From the NCBI GenBank assembly GCA_937983495.1, contig CALKAA010000268.1, positions 1 through 14,722 on the forward strand: a DNA stretch of 14,722 bases, written 5' to 3'. This DNA comes from an uncultured Gemmobacter sp. GTDB taxonomy: Bacteria > Pseudomonadota > Alphaproteobacteria > Rhodobacterales > Rhodobacteraceae. The position numbers and the translations under genes are program-made. The notes under the pieces are model-generated. The model was not told the DNA's origin, did no database searches, and saw only the letters and a program-made list of their open reading frames with translations. Shown piece by piece: positions 1-9,263 of this stretch. Each line of letters begins with the position of its first letter. Position 1 is the stretch's first letter.

Positions 1-1760
1 ATGGCATCTTCGGCGGCTTTGGGCACATATTCTTCGGTCGCCAGCTTGTCGCCTGCCGCGTCAATCTGATTGTGGTAAAGATAAAGAATGTCGTGATCGC
101 GGAAGATTTCTTTCCCCTCAGCCGTGCTGAGGTTCATGAAATCCTTCGCCGCGAGAACCTTTGCCCGGTCGCCCACACGGCCCGCGGTCAGCGCCTTTTC
201 ACGAGGGCCAGCCCCAACCGTGCTGGCGCCGTCGAGCAGGACAAGGTCACCGTCATCCGCGAATGACAGGCGCTGATGCGGCAAAAGCGCCGCCATCCCA
301 AGCTGGGTATAGCTCGGCAGCGCGCCAATCATCGGCTTCAGCTCTGCCTCGAAACGGTTCAAGCTGCGGATCTGGCGGAGCGCCTCCTCGGCAACTTCAT
401 AGCGCAGCGCGTCCGAGATGACGACGACGACCTTCTGATCCTTGCGCCGAAACTCTGCGGCCTGATCGCGGTAGAAATCCATCTGTCGCGGAAAGCCCGG
501 CACCGACCAATCGTCAAGCCGGGCCACCTGATCTTGCCAGGCATCATTCAGCTTCAGCACAAAATTCGTGGTGTAACGCTTTTCCACCGCCTCATAGAGC
601 GAGGACAACAACCCTGCCTGCCCGCTTTTCTGCATATGGTAGATGAACTTGCGGTAAAGCTGGTCCAGCCGGAACCAGCTTGCCGCATAGCGTTTTACCC
701 CATCGGAAACGCTGGTCATTGTCAGATCCGCCTCGGCCAGCGCCTTTTGGAACTCGGTCGCCGCCTCGATCGCCTGATAGACATCGGCGTAGCGGCCATA
801 CCAATGGCTCTGTCGCCGCTCCCGCACCCAGGCCAGCACATCCGTTGCGTTCAGGCTCTGCTCAGACAGGCCTTTGACGATCTCAAGAACGATGCGGCGA
901 TCAACTTCCTCGAAATGGTCATGCGCCATCAGTTTTCGGAAATCGCGGGCCGCCAGATCATCCTTGATCTTCAGCACATCCTGATACTGGCCCGAAAGGG
1001 CCTCAAAGGCCGATACGGCATATTTCGACGCGCTCCAGCGCCGGAACATCAGCGCAGCATCCCCGGTCAGCGCAGCCTTATCTCCCATCGCCCGCGCCCA
1101 TGAGCTGGCGAAAAGCGAGATGGCGAAATCCTGAAAATCGGGAGCATCCGGCGCATAGCCATAGCGCGCAGCGACCTCGGTCCAGAAGAATGGCAACAGA
1201 CCCACCCGCTCAGTCAAGCGCAAGGCATCGTCACGCTCTTCGGCCAGTTCCGCCAATAGCGCCTCGACCACCGTATCCAGATCACCACTGGAACCCGCAC
1301 AAACCGCCAGCATCTTGCGACGAATGTCGTTTTCATGGCTGCTGGGGCGATCCCGTTCCATCTCGCGCAGAGCATCCAGCCGCTTGCCGGAACGGTAGAA
1401 CTCCATATGGTCGCGGACGGCCGCCTCATACCTCGCCGGGATGCCGAGTTCCGCCACCCAGATCGCCGCCTGATCGGCGCGGAACACGGCGGTCGCGAGT
1501 TGCAGATCCAGCAACCAGTTATCCGCCATCGGCGGCTCGGGGCCTTCCTTGTAGAGCAGGAACCGCGCTTTCGGCTGTTCCCGCAGCAGGCGGTATTTCA
1601 GGCCGAACTCGTTGTTCGCGATCTCCAGTTTGGTCACGCCGGGCAGGTCCAGCGCGTCGAACGCCGCCCGCAGGTCGCGGTTGGCGTCATACCAGAAGAC
1701 GATGCGGTGACCCTGATCCTCGTAAAGCCGCACCAGACCTGCGGTGATGCGGTCAGTCAT
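1..1760 (-). CDS. pglZ: BREX type 1 alkaline-phosphatase-fold protein PglZ (3' end cut by window edge)
   Basis: Translating the minus strand from the ATG at 1760 gives an uninterrupted 586-codon frame that runs off the left edge; full-length BREX-1 PglZ is usually about 830-860 residues, so roughly two thirds is present. The N-terminus (MTDRITAGLVRLY, then HRIVFWYD near residues 18-25) is typical of the family. The phosphatase core shows VVVVISDALRYEV, with likely metal ligand D450, and SYTQLGMAALLPH around residues 483-495, where T485 (or S483) aligns with the nucleophile position of the alkaline phosphatase superfamily. In BREX, PglZ is cytoplasmic, works with PglX, BrxB and BrxC, and is needed for both methylation and phage exclusion; its exact chemistry is still debated (phosphatase or nuclease). 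The start overlaps the pglX stop by 8 nt (ATGACTGA), with a GGAGG ribosome site 6 nt upstream inside pglX, so coupling is likely. No frameshift is seen. Confidence 0.96.
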   Translation of the reverse strand, partial: MTDRITAGLVRLYEDQGHRIVFWYDANRDLRAAFDALDLPGVTKLEIANNEFGLKYRLLREQPKARFLLYKEGPEPPMADNWLLDLQLATAVFRADQAAIWVAELGIPARYEAAVRDHMEFYRSGKRLDALREMERDRPSSHENDIRRKMLAVCAGSSGDLDTVVEALLAELAEERDDALRLTERVGLLPFFWTEVAARYGYAPDAPDFQDFAISLFASSWARAMGDKAALTGDAALMFRRWSASKYAVSAFEALSGQYQDVLKIKDDLAARDFRKLMAHDHFEEVDRRIVLEIVKGLSEQSLNATDVLAWVRERRQSHWYGRYADVYQAIEAATEFQKALAEADLTMTSVSDGVKRYAASWFRLDQLYRKFIYHMQKSGQAGLLSSLYEAVEKRYTTNFVLKLNDAWQDQVARLDDWSVPGFPRQMDFYRDQAAEFRRKDQKVVVVISDALRYEVAEEALRQIRSLNRFEAELKPMIGALPSYTQLGMAALLPHQRLSFADDGDLVLLDGASTVGAGPREKALTAGRVGDRAKVLAAKDFMNLSTAEGKEIFRDHDILYLYHNQIDAAGDKLATEEYVPKAAEDA

Positions 1761-4700
1761 CCGCCGCCTCCAGCCCCTTGATCGGCTTCAGCGCGCCCTT
1801 GAACAGCGGGTAGTTGCGCTTAACCCCGTCATCGAGATCAATCGGTATCTTTTTCTGCGCCATCGGATAGACTACATCGCGCTCCCATGCGGTCAGCTCG
1901 TCGATCTGTTTGATCACCGCGCCGACCTCCTTCTGCGCCTTGGTCCGTTGCGCCGGGGTCGCGGTCGGGTCATCGGCCAGCTTCTCCAGCCGCCCGCGTT
2001 CGACCTCCAGCTTGGCGATGAACTCGCGCAGGTATTGGTTCAGCACGACCGAGACGGTGTCGGGCCGGTAGCGGTGCATATAGATCAGCGCATTGAAGCT
2101 GCCCTTGGGGCTGGAGAACATCCAGTAGATCGGGCGCTTCTTGTATCGGCGCACGTGGTAATCGAAGAAATCCTTCGTGAACCAGCGGCGCAGATCCTTG
2201 CCCAGGGCGGCCTCCACGAAGGCGAGGTTCTCGCGGAACTTCGCCTCGCCAAAGGTCACGCGCAGGAAATCGCGGGCGCGGGTGACGATGTCATCGGCGA
2301 ACCAGTCGGCATCGAGCACCGGGATGACATTGTCGCGGTCGGGCTCGAATGTAGGCGCGGGAATGCGGGCCAGATAGTCCTCGATCCCTTCGCCCTGATT
2401 GGCGAGGATCAGGCTGGGCGCGTCGAGGCTGTAGCGCCCGAACATGCAGCCCACGGCATAGTGGAGAAGTTCCTCCACCGTCTCCTGCCGCAACCGCGCC
2501 TCGCGGTCCTCCTCGGTGCCCTTCACGCCATAGCGATAGGCAGGGTTGCAGGTAAGGGTGATCTCCTCGATCGGCACCTCGGGGGTGAGTTCGTCTTGCA
2601 GGCCATAGGCATCGATGAAGATGCGGTTGTTCTCCTCCTCCAGCCGCTGCATCTCATCCGTCATCCCCGCCCAATGGGCGCGGAGGTTCGTGTAGCTGGC
2701 CGAGAGCGTTTCGGCGCGATGCTCGGGCTGGAGGAGCGGGAGGGTGGTGAAGTCCCACGCGGGCTCAAATGCTGCCCAGTCATCTTTTGCCGCCTTCAGC
2801 AACGTCTCAGTATTAATCCGAAGCTGATGACGCTCCTGCGGAGCTGCGTTGAGTGCTGGCAGGTCGGATACGACTCCGGATACCACATTCAGGGTCCCGC
2901 CGCGAACCTGAAGGAGTAGTCGCATCAGGTTCGTGTTGAGGAATGCTAAGGTGTCGAACGCATTTTCCCCAAAGATCGAAATTGCTGCGCTGGTAAAGCC
3001 ATACCCTTCCGGTCTCCAGCGGAAGCTGGTTATCCCCGATCCAACAAAGCCCCATGTCGCACCACTTTGGAACATGTACTTCAAATTTTGCGGACGAGAC
3101 TTTAAGGAGCCATCTGGGTTCCTGTAATTTTTGATCCGGAAACCATCATCTTCCCAATCCATGAGAAAGTCCGGCCCCAGATACCACTTCCTAAATCCAC
3201 CCGCCTTATCGGTCAGAATCCAACGTCTATCACGACCAATATTGACCTGAGAGACCTCCCAGCACATCTTCATGAAAACGTCGTCATTCCGTGTTCCGAC
3301 GCCTTCTTTTATTTCACACAACTGCCCAATCAGCTGACCACTGTACAGCCTGTATATATTCTCACCCAACCAATAGGAAATTGGACTACCTGGAATGCGC
3401 CCAAAGTCTTTCGCGGATGCGCGATAAAACCAACCGCAATCGGTGTTGCGAATAGCTTCCAGTGCCTTTGGCGCCTGACTCGCCGCGCCACGAAAATCTG
3501 ACAGTTTAACAAACCCTCCTTTCATCTCTGGCATGTGCGAGTTGGAAAGTGTGAATGCGCAAATTGGAACGGTCGCCCCTTCGAAAGCTGAGTATTCCAA
3601 CTGAATCAGGCTAGTGATTGACTTCTCATTCAGGATAAACTCTCGCAAAGGATGATAGGTGGAAATGAACATCCACACGAACGGCGTCATGTATCCAAGG
3701 TGACCACCCTTGATTGCCAGTTGCGTATTGCGAACCATGAACGAAGAAAACAAGTCAAACTTTACATCCGGATAGTTCGACTTCAAAAAATCAGCGATTG
3801 TTTCGCTCATGTTCTTCCCGCCCATATAAGGCGGGTTCGCCACCACCACATGATACTTCGGCGACAGCGCCTCGGCCATCTGCAGCGCCTTCTCCAAGCG
3901 CTCCAGCACCGGGCGCAGCAGCAAATCCGCGTCGAAGTCCCGCGCCTGAACCACCCGCAGCGTCTCGGCCGGATCCCGCAGCTTCGGCACGATCAGCGAG
4001 CCGAAGTTCTTCGCCTGCTCGAACTGCTGGAGATCGGCCAAAAGCTCCACGCAGTGGCGCATGTCGGCGCGCAAGATGTTCACATTTCTTTGGAACTGCG
4101 CGAACAGCTCGGTCTTACCAGCAGCATGGGTCAATCGTGATTGGAAGTGGGAAAGCGCCACAGCCTCTTTCGTCATATCATTCTTTGGGTTCATCATGGC
4201 CAGCATGATGCCCTCAAGACGCTGAGCGACCTCCTCACAACCAGATTGTTTGCGAAACGCGGCCAAGAGCCCTTCCACTTCGCGCCAAGGGCGTGCGTTC
4301 ACGGCAGCATGCCATAGCCCGGAGGATATTTCGTCATAAGCCGCAAGCACTTTTGGCTTTGACGCCATTTCATGAAATAGTGCGATGCTTCGCTGCAAGG
4401 CGGCCTCGAAGGTCACGAACACCCCCATGACAGCATCAGCAGAAGTCGCATTGGCAAGCGCGCCGTGAATATGGTCGATTGCAGATGCGACATCATCGAC
4501 AAAGCCCGGGAGGCTGTTCAACAGAGATCGAAGTTCCGTAAGGGTTGCATGGAAAGAACCCGGCAGTTTGGTCCAAATTTGCCAAACATCATCAAGCGAA
4601 ACACGAGACGGTTGCAACACCACGATGTTGGGCCGCGCCTCCATCCGCAGGAAGCGCCGCCGCCCCAGACGGGCCGCCGCTTTCATCGACAGGGCAAAGG

Positions 4701-5712
4701 CCGCCAGCGCCCCGGCCCGGTCGTCTATCTCGACCCCGGTCAGGTTGTGCGCCAAGATCAGACCGGGGATCTCGGCCGCGTCATGGCCTTCCTCGGCATA
4801 GATCTCATACAGCAGATCGAAGGCATAGGTCAGCATATGGCCCGAACCGCAGGCCGGATCGCAGATGCGGATGTCCTCGGCCCGTGCGATCCGCAGGAAA
4901 TCCGTCTCGGGCTCCACCGGCGCGATGTAATAGTCCATCCTCAAAGCCAGCCCGGACTGCGGGCGGTTCAAGAGCCACAACCGGCCCAGCGAGTTTTCCA
5001 CCAGGTAGCGGACAATCCAATGCGGCGTGAAGAGCTGCGTCGCCGCCGGGATGTTCTCGGCGGTGATCTTCACGTTCTTCTTCAGGCCCGCAAAGACCTG
5101 GTCCTTCTTTTCCGAGATGTAGAACTGGTAGAGCCAGCCGATGATCTCGACATCCTTGCAGGCCTCTTCGGTCATCACCTCGCGCAGGCGGGCGAGGATG
5201 CTGGTTTGTGACAGCAGGTCGTCGGGCATCAAAAGCTCGGTGTAATCCTCGGCCCGCTCAAACATGAAGGGCATGGGGCCGTGCCAATCGTTGCAGGCAT
5301 GGATCACGAGCAGGCGGTAAGCCTCGGCCTGGCCGTCATGCGCGGGCCGGGTGCCGTTCAGATATTCGGCGATCTCGGGGCGGGCGGCATCGGGCAGGTT
5401 GCCGGCCAGCGCCTCGGCCAGAATCTCGGGCCGGGTGGCGCCGTCAGCGGGCGAGACCACGCGCGGGTTGGTCAGCCCCGTCGCATCCATGAACCGCAGC
5501 GCAGTGAAGCGGTTGAACCAGGTATAGGCGGCTTGGTCGATCACCTGCGGGCGGGAGGCGGCCACTGCGGCTTCGAGCTTGCGGATCGCGGCGGGGTGTT
5601 CGCGCCGCGCTGCGGCACCATCAGACAGCACCATATCAAGGCGGGCGGTGACCTGATCGATCAGCAGATTGCGCGCGGCTTGGGCAAATTTCTTCAGCGC
5701 GTTGGTATCCAT
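1753..5712 (-). CDS. pglX: BREX type 1 adenine-specific DNA methyltransferase PglX
   Basis: 1319 residues, starting MDTNALKKFAQAARNLLIDQ as expected for the BREX-1 family. SAM-binding motif I is DPACGSGHML (285-294) and catalytic motif IV is NPPY (626-629, followed by MGGKN), which together mark a gamma-class N6-adenine methyltransferase. PglX methylates a short non-palindromic host site to mark self DNA and also takes part in exclusion. No PD-(D/E)XK or other nuclease motif is visible, unlike stand-alone type IIG enzymes. The ATG shares one base with the brxC stop (TGATG) and has an AAGGTG ribosome site 8 nt upstream. The protein is somewhat longer than the roughly 1200-1225 residues common in the family; residues about 365-544 look like an extra helical block between motifs I and IV. 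That block and the region after NPPY are much lower in GC than the rest of the gene. The target sequence cannot be read from the protein. Confidence 0.97.
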   Translation of the reverse strand: MDTNALKKFAQAARNLLIDQVTARLDMVLSDGAAARREHPAAIRKLEAAVAASRPQVIDQAAYTWFNRFTALRFMDATGLTNPRVVSPADGATRPEILAEALAGNLPDAARPEIAEYLNGTRPAHDGQAEAYRLLVIHACNDWHGPMPFMFERAEDYTELLMPDDLLSQTSILARLREVMTEEACKDVEIIGWLYQFYISEKKDQVFAGLKKNVKITAENIPAATQLFTPHWIVRYLVENSLGRLWLLNRPQSGLALRMDYYIAPVEPETDFLRIARAEDIRICDPACGSGHMLTYAFDLLYEIYAEEGHDAAEIPGLILAHNLTGVEIDDRAGALAAFALSMKAAARLGRRRFLRMEARPNIVVLQPSRVSLDDVWQIWTKLPGSFHATLTELRSLLNSLPGFVDDVASAIDHIHGALANATSADAVMGVFVTFEAALQRSIALFHEMASKPKVLAAYDEISSGLWHAAVNARPWREVEGLLAAFRKQSGCEEVAQRLEGIMLAMMNPKNDMTKEAVALSHFQSRLTHAAGKTELFAQFQRNVNILRADMRHCVELLADLQQFEQAKNFGSLIVPKLRDPAETLRVVQARDFDADLLLRPVLERLEKALQMAEALSPKYHVVVANPPYMGGKNMSETIADFLKSNYPDVKFDLFSSFMVRNTQLAIKGGHLGYMTPFVWMFISTYHPLREFILNEKSITSLIQLEYSAFEGATVPICAFTLSNSHMPEMKGGFVKLSDFRGAASQAPKALEAIRNTDCGWFYRASAKDFGRIPGSPISYWLGENIYRLYSGQLIGQLCEIKEGVGTRNDDVFMKMCWEVSQVNIGRDRRWILTDKAGGFRKWYLGPDFLMDWEDDGFRIKNYRNPDGSLKSRPQNLKYMFQSGATWGFVGSGITSFRWRPEGYGFTSAAISIFGENAFDTLAFLNTNLMRLLLQVRGGTLNVVSGVVSDLPALNAAPQERHQLRINTETLLKAAKDDWAAFEPAWDFTTLPLLQPEHRAETLSASYTNLRAHWAGMTDEMQRLEEENNRIFIDAYGLQDELTPEVPIEEITLTCNPAYRYGVKGTEEDREARLRQETVEELLHYAVGCMFGRYSLDAPSLILANQGEGIEDYLARIPAPTFEPDRDNVIPVLDADWFADDIVTRARDFLRVTFGEAKFRENLAFVEAALGKDLRRWFTKDFFDYHVRRYKKRPIYWMFSSPKGSFNALIYMHRYRPDTVSVVLNQYLREFIAKLEVERGRLEKLADDPTATPAQRTKAQKEVGAVIKQIDELTAWERDVVYPMAQKKIPIDLDDGVKRNYPLFKGALKPIKGLEAADD
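2770..3830 (-). other. Low-GC block covering the putative target-recognition region of PglX
   Basis: Sampled 60-bp pieces here are 48-52% GC (for example 3121-3180, 3541-3600 and 3781-3840), while flanking pieces of the same gene are about 63-70% (2701-2760, 3841-3900). The block corresponds to residues of about 629-981, beginning right at the NPPY motif. In gamma-class methyltransferases of this type the specificity domain lies after the catalytic motif, so this is the expected target-recognition domain. The reading frame is intact throughout. The composition change suggests replacement of this segment by recombination; the boundaries are estimated by eye to within about 50 bp. Confidence 0.6.
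4081..4620 (-). other. Low-GC apparent insertion in PglX between methyltransferase motifs I and IV
   Basis: This in-frame segment encodes residues of about 365-544. GC is about 48-52% (4561-4620, 4081-4140) and jumps to about 78% in the adjoining 4621-4680, a sharp edge. The encoded sequence is mostly helical in appearance, with no recognisable catalytic motif. It separates VVLQPSR from the conserved stretch FEQAKNFGSLIVPKL, which in other BREX-1 PglX proteins, as I recall them, comes sooner after motif I. I read it as a lineage-specific insertion or replaced helical module. It could instead be a normal but poorly conserved part of the family. Confidence 0.45.
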
Positions 5713-8700
5713 CAGACAGTCACCTTATTGCCTGCGCCGATTTCGGCCAGCAGGGTCTTTCGCATTTCGTCAAGGTAGCGGGTCACGTCGGCCTCATCTT
5801 CGAGATAGGGTTTGGCGAAGCGGACGGTGATCGAACGCGCATTGATGTATTTCGGTTGGGCGGGAATGGGTTGGACGGACGCCTTGACCGGATCTTTCGC
5901 CGGGGCCTCATGCAGCGCACCACCGGTGGGTTCGGGTTGGCGATAAAACTCGCGGGACGGTGAAAGCGCTGCGATCTGGGTCAGGGTATCGGCCAGAAGG
6001 CTGGCGCGAACCTCGTTGGCCTGATTGCGGAGCGCCGGGATCAGGCTTTGGCCCGCTTGCGCGGCCTTACGATCCGCCAGCCTGGTCTGGATGCGAGCCT
6101 GCTGCTCAGGCGCGAGCGCAAGGAATTCCGATGTCTGGGCGATCTTGGCAGCGACCTCGTCAATCGCGGCAATGACCGTGGTGCGCTCTGCCAGAACGGC
6201 CTGCTCGACACGCTCCTTCAGCGCGTAAAAATCAGCCTTCAGGCCCTGCATGGCGGACCCCTTGAAGCAATTCGGATCTGCAAGTGCTGCGCGCATCGCA
6301 TCAGATGAGCCATCAGCAAGGTAGGCAATGTTCTGATCCTGCGCGCTCAGGAAGGCGCGAACGTCGTCATAAATCGCCTTTTGCGGGCCCGACATGAAGC
6401 TGCGGATCTTGTCGAGGACATCCTCTTTCGCATCAAGCAATTGGTCCTCCTGCCCGACAGGACCGGTGATGAACCAGGTCGCAGCCTGGTCACGCATCGC
6501 GTCAAGGATCAGGCGCAGGGGATCGAGCGCGGCAACAAACGGATACTGCGCTGACTGACGTCCAAAACGCTCCAACTCATCTATCAGCTTGCGCGACTGG
6601 GTCTGCCACTCTGCGCCCAGGCTACGGGCATCGTTCCCCGATGGCGGAAGATCGAAGAGCGCCTGGAACAGCTCGCGCGATTTACGGATCTGGCCTGCGG
6701 TGAATTCGACCTGCGGCGATAGCAGGATATTGCCGAGTGCATGGCTGTTGCGCAGGCTTTGCACCAGGGCATCGCCTTCAATCAACGCACTGTCGATGCG
6801 TGCCTCAAGCTTGCCGCGCGCAGAAAGGCTCGCGGTCAGACAGAGAACCGCGATGCCCGGCCAGCCATAGGGCTTGGCCCCGAATTTCTCGACAAGCGCC
6901 TTGGCCGAGACGCGCGTTCCAAGCCGCATCTGTGCCTGTGCATGATCGAGCACGTCCTTTTCAGCCTCGGTCAGACCACTGCCTTCGCCGCCAAACAGCC
7001 CCCCGTCAATCCGCCCCGCCCGACTGAGATCGGCCTCGGAATAAGACGCCCCCCGCAGCACCGGCAGGCCGGTATAGACCTTGTCCACCAATGTCTGGAA
7101 ACCCTTGACGATACGGTCCTGCGGATCCTCGCCGCCGACTTCCAGCTCGCTTCCCCGAACGAAGAGGCGGGCATTGCCCATCAGGCCACGAAGACGCAGG
7201 ATCAGCTCTTTCTCCCGCCGGGTATTCTGCTCGCGCTTTTCTGCGATGATACGCGAGCGCCCCGGCTGCCCTTCGGTCGAACCTGTTTGCTTGGCGAATT
7301 TCGAGGTCTTGAGCCAAAGAATCAGATCCTGGGTGAACCGGGGATCCCGACCGAACAGAACGACCAGCTCATCCGTGGCCATGCTGGTTGAGCGAACCAC
7401 GTCCGGCGTGTCGGATTCATCGCTGAAGGGCGAGATAAAATTGATCGACAGCTCATAATCCCGGTTCAGCTTGTGACCATCCAACTTGCGGGTGAAAGGA
7501 TAGTCGATCCCCGTGGCCGCATGTTTGATCTTGCTGTGTTTCAGGATCGCCCCGAAGGCCAGTTCATCAAGATGGCGTTCGATTTCAGCCGGATCGACAG
7601 CGATGGCCTTGATTTCAGCCTCGACGTCCTTTTCTTCATTGGTCAGGAATTCAAAGACTTCGCCATTGCGCTGGATCAGCGTCTGACGCTCCAGAAGCGA
7701 CAGCGCTGCTTCGATCTTGCGACGTTGTTCCGTCTGATCCGCCTCGAACTTCGACAGCAGCAGGATCGAGATATTGCGCGCCGTCGGCTTGAATTCCTTG
7801 ACATATTTGACAAGGAACAAGACCTTCAGCACCCGCACGGCAAACTCATCACCAAGGTTTTTCTCGGCCAGCTGAACAGACTGCTGCACCGAGGATTTGA
7901 GCGCGGTCCGGATGCCCTCAAACATGAGGTCGAAGGTCACGAGCCCGCCGACCTCAGTCTGCGCCAGCTGCTTGGCCACCTCCTGGAACACGCCAAGCAT
8001 CGAGCGTTCGCCAACCGAGCTGTGCTTGCCCTCAAAGGCATTGTGCTGCGACAGGCCCATGATTGCGCGCTGGAACAGGTCATATTGGTAGTTCGGGAAA
8101 GGATAGGACGCGACAAACTGCTCCTTCCCTGAGAAATTCTTGAACTTGAACGAATTGTCACCAAAGTCAAACAGCGTGCGAAGGTTGTTTTCCTCGGCAT
8201 CGTAAAGATTGCCCAGGGTGATCTGGCCCTTCTCCGTCTTTGACAGCAACCGCCTCTGGATCACCTCGGCCACATCTTGCGAATTAAGCGGCATTCGGTT
8301 CGCAAACCGGGCCTGGATCTTCGAGAAGTCATTTTCCTGCTGAGCCGTCATATCCCCGATGACCGAACTCATATCCTGCTGAGCGGTCACGATAATCCAT
8401 GCCTGCCCCTTGCATTTGGTATTCAGGCTTTCGGCAATCGTTTGCAGGTTTGTCATCAGCTTGACATTGTCTGCAATATACTGACCGACCTCGTCGACAA
8501 AAAAGTTCAGGCGGAATTTTGGCCCCTGCGCGTCGATCCAAGCCTTCACCATATTGGCGAAATCCTCGATCGAGACCCTGGTATCCTTGCGATACTGACC
8601 CAGAATATCCTTGCCATCATCACCTGTGACCTCGGCGAACGCCGCAGCCACATGACGTCCCTCCATCAGGGCCTGTTCGCGACCGCGCTCCCACGACTTG

Positions 8701-9260
8701 CCCGAGGATTTGGCAAAGGCATCCTTGAAGACTTGCAGCTTTCCACGGCTATCCAGATCGCGCTCGAACTGTGCAATATGCGGCAGTTTACCATAATATC
8801 CGCACATCTCGTCAAAGACCTTCTGGAACACCGCCAAAAGCGCATCCACATCGGTCTTTGAAATGACATCGGCTTTCTGATCGATATTGAACAAAACCGA
8901 GCGCGACGGAATCGAAACTGCCTTCCGCAGAGCCCCAGACAGCATCGGCTTGTCAGCAAGCTTCCCTTCGAAAACATCAAAGGCGCGACGCCCATCGATC
9001 TCATCATTCTCCAAAAGCAGAGCGAGCATCTTCAAGAGGTGTGATTTACCCGAACCGAAGAAGCCAGAGATCCAGACTCCATTGGCCGTATCGTAATTGT
9101 TATAGGCATCCAGAAACTGCTCAAGCCGGGCACCAATTTCATTGGTGATGACATATTCATCCAACTCGATCAGCAGGCTGGCTTTATCGTCAGCCTTGAT
9201 GACACCATCAATCGCGCGGTCGACCGGCTTGGCAAAGATGTCACGCAATAAGGTAGCCAT
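5712..9260 (-). CDS. brxC: BREX type 1 P-loop ATPase BrxC
   Basis: 1182 residues, the usual size for BrxC. The start MATLLRDIFAKPVDRAIDGV is the family N-terminus. Walker A is GFFGSGKSH (66-74; K72, S73), Walker B is LNFFVDE (251-257; D256, E257), a sensor-like VTAQQD lies at 291-296, and RFANRMPL at 318-325 may hold an arginine finger, all typical of an AAA+-like ATPase. The C-terminal third contains a probable coiled coil, from about AVLAERTTVIAAIDEVAAKI onward. BrxC is a cytoplasmic scaffold and motor required for BREX methylation and exclusion, and it associates with BrxB, PglZ and PglX. It starts 3 nt after the brxB stop, with a GAGGT ribosome site 7 nt before the ATG, and ends sharing one base with the pglX start. 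GC is nearer 50% in parts of its 5' half, lower than sbcCD, fitting a mobile defence gene. It is complete and unbroken. Confidence 0.97.
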   Translation of the reverse strand: MATLLRDIFAKPVDRAIDGVIKADDKASLLIELDEYVITNEIGARLEQFLDAYNNYDTANGVWISGFFGSGKSHLLKMLALLLENDEIDGRRAFDVFEGKLADKPMLSGALRKAVSIPSRSVLFNIDQKADVISKTDVDALLAVFQKVFDEMCGYYGKLPHIAQFERDLDSRGKLQVFKDAFAKSSGKSWERGREQALMEGRHVAAAFAEVTGDDGKDILGQYRKDTRVSIEDFANMVKAWIDAQGPKFRLNFFVDEVGQYIADNVKLMTNLQTIAESLNTKCKGQAWIIVTAQQDMSSVIGDMTAQQENDFSKIQARFANRMPLNSQDVAEVIQRRLLSKTEKGQITLGNLYDAEENNLRTLFDFGDNSFKFKNFSGKEQFVASYPFPNYQYDLFQRAIMGLSQHNAFEGKHSSVGERSMLGVFQEVAKQLAQTEVGGLVTFDLMFEGIRTALKSSVQQSVQLAEKNLGDEFAVRVLKVLFLVKYVKEFKPTARNISILLLSKFEADQTEQRRKIEAALSLLERQTLIQRNGEVFEFLTNEEKDVEAEIKAIAVDPAEIERHLDELAFGAILKHSKIKHAATGIDYPFTRKLDGHKLNRDYELSINFISPFSDESDTPDVVRSTSMATDELVVLFGRDPRFTQDLILWLKTSKFAKQTGSTEGQPGRSRIIAEKREQNTRREKELILRLRGLMGNARLFVRGSELEVGGEDPQDRIVKGFQTLVDKVYTGLPVLRGASYSEADLSRAGRIDGGLFGGEGSGLTEAEKDVLDHAQAQMRLGTRVSAKALVEKFGAKPYGWPGIAVLCLTASLSARGKLEARIDSALIEGDALVQSLRNSHALGNILLSPQVEFTAGQIRKSRELFQALFDLPPSGNDARSLGAEWQTQSRKLIDELERFGRQSAQYPFVAALDPLRLILDAMRDQAATWFITGPVGQEDQLLDAKEDVLDKIRSFMSGPQKAIYDDVRAFLSAQDQNIAYLADGSSDAMRAALADPNCFKGSAMQGLKADFYALKERVEQAVLAERTTVIAAIDEVAAKIAQTSEFLALAPEQQARIQTRLADRKAAQAGQSLIPALRNQANEVRASLLADTLTQIAALSPSREFYRQPEPTGGALHEAPAKDPVKASVQPIPAQPKYINARSITVRFAKPYLEDEADVTRYLDEMRKTLLAEIGAGNKVTV

Positions 9261-9263
9261 GGA

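Noticed and set aside
276..1103. A 275-codon plus-strand frame
   Set aside because: It is antisense to pglZ, which carries the SDALRYE and SYTQLGMAALLPH motifs on the other strand.
1744..2919. A 391-codon open frame on the plus strand
   Set aside because: It lies wholly antisense to pglX, which has clear motifs; the frame is a by-product of high GC, and its translation resembles no family.
4465..5211. A 248-codon plus-strand frame opposite pglX
   Set aside because: It overlaps the conserved N-terminal half of PglX, including motif I; no recognisable domain.
1753..5712. PglX as a stand-alone type IIG restriction-modification enzyme
   Set aside because: No nuclease motif is visible, and its tight linkage with brxA, brxB, brxC and pglZ defines a BREX methyltransferase.
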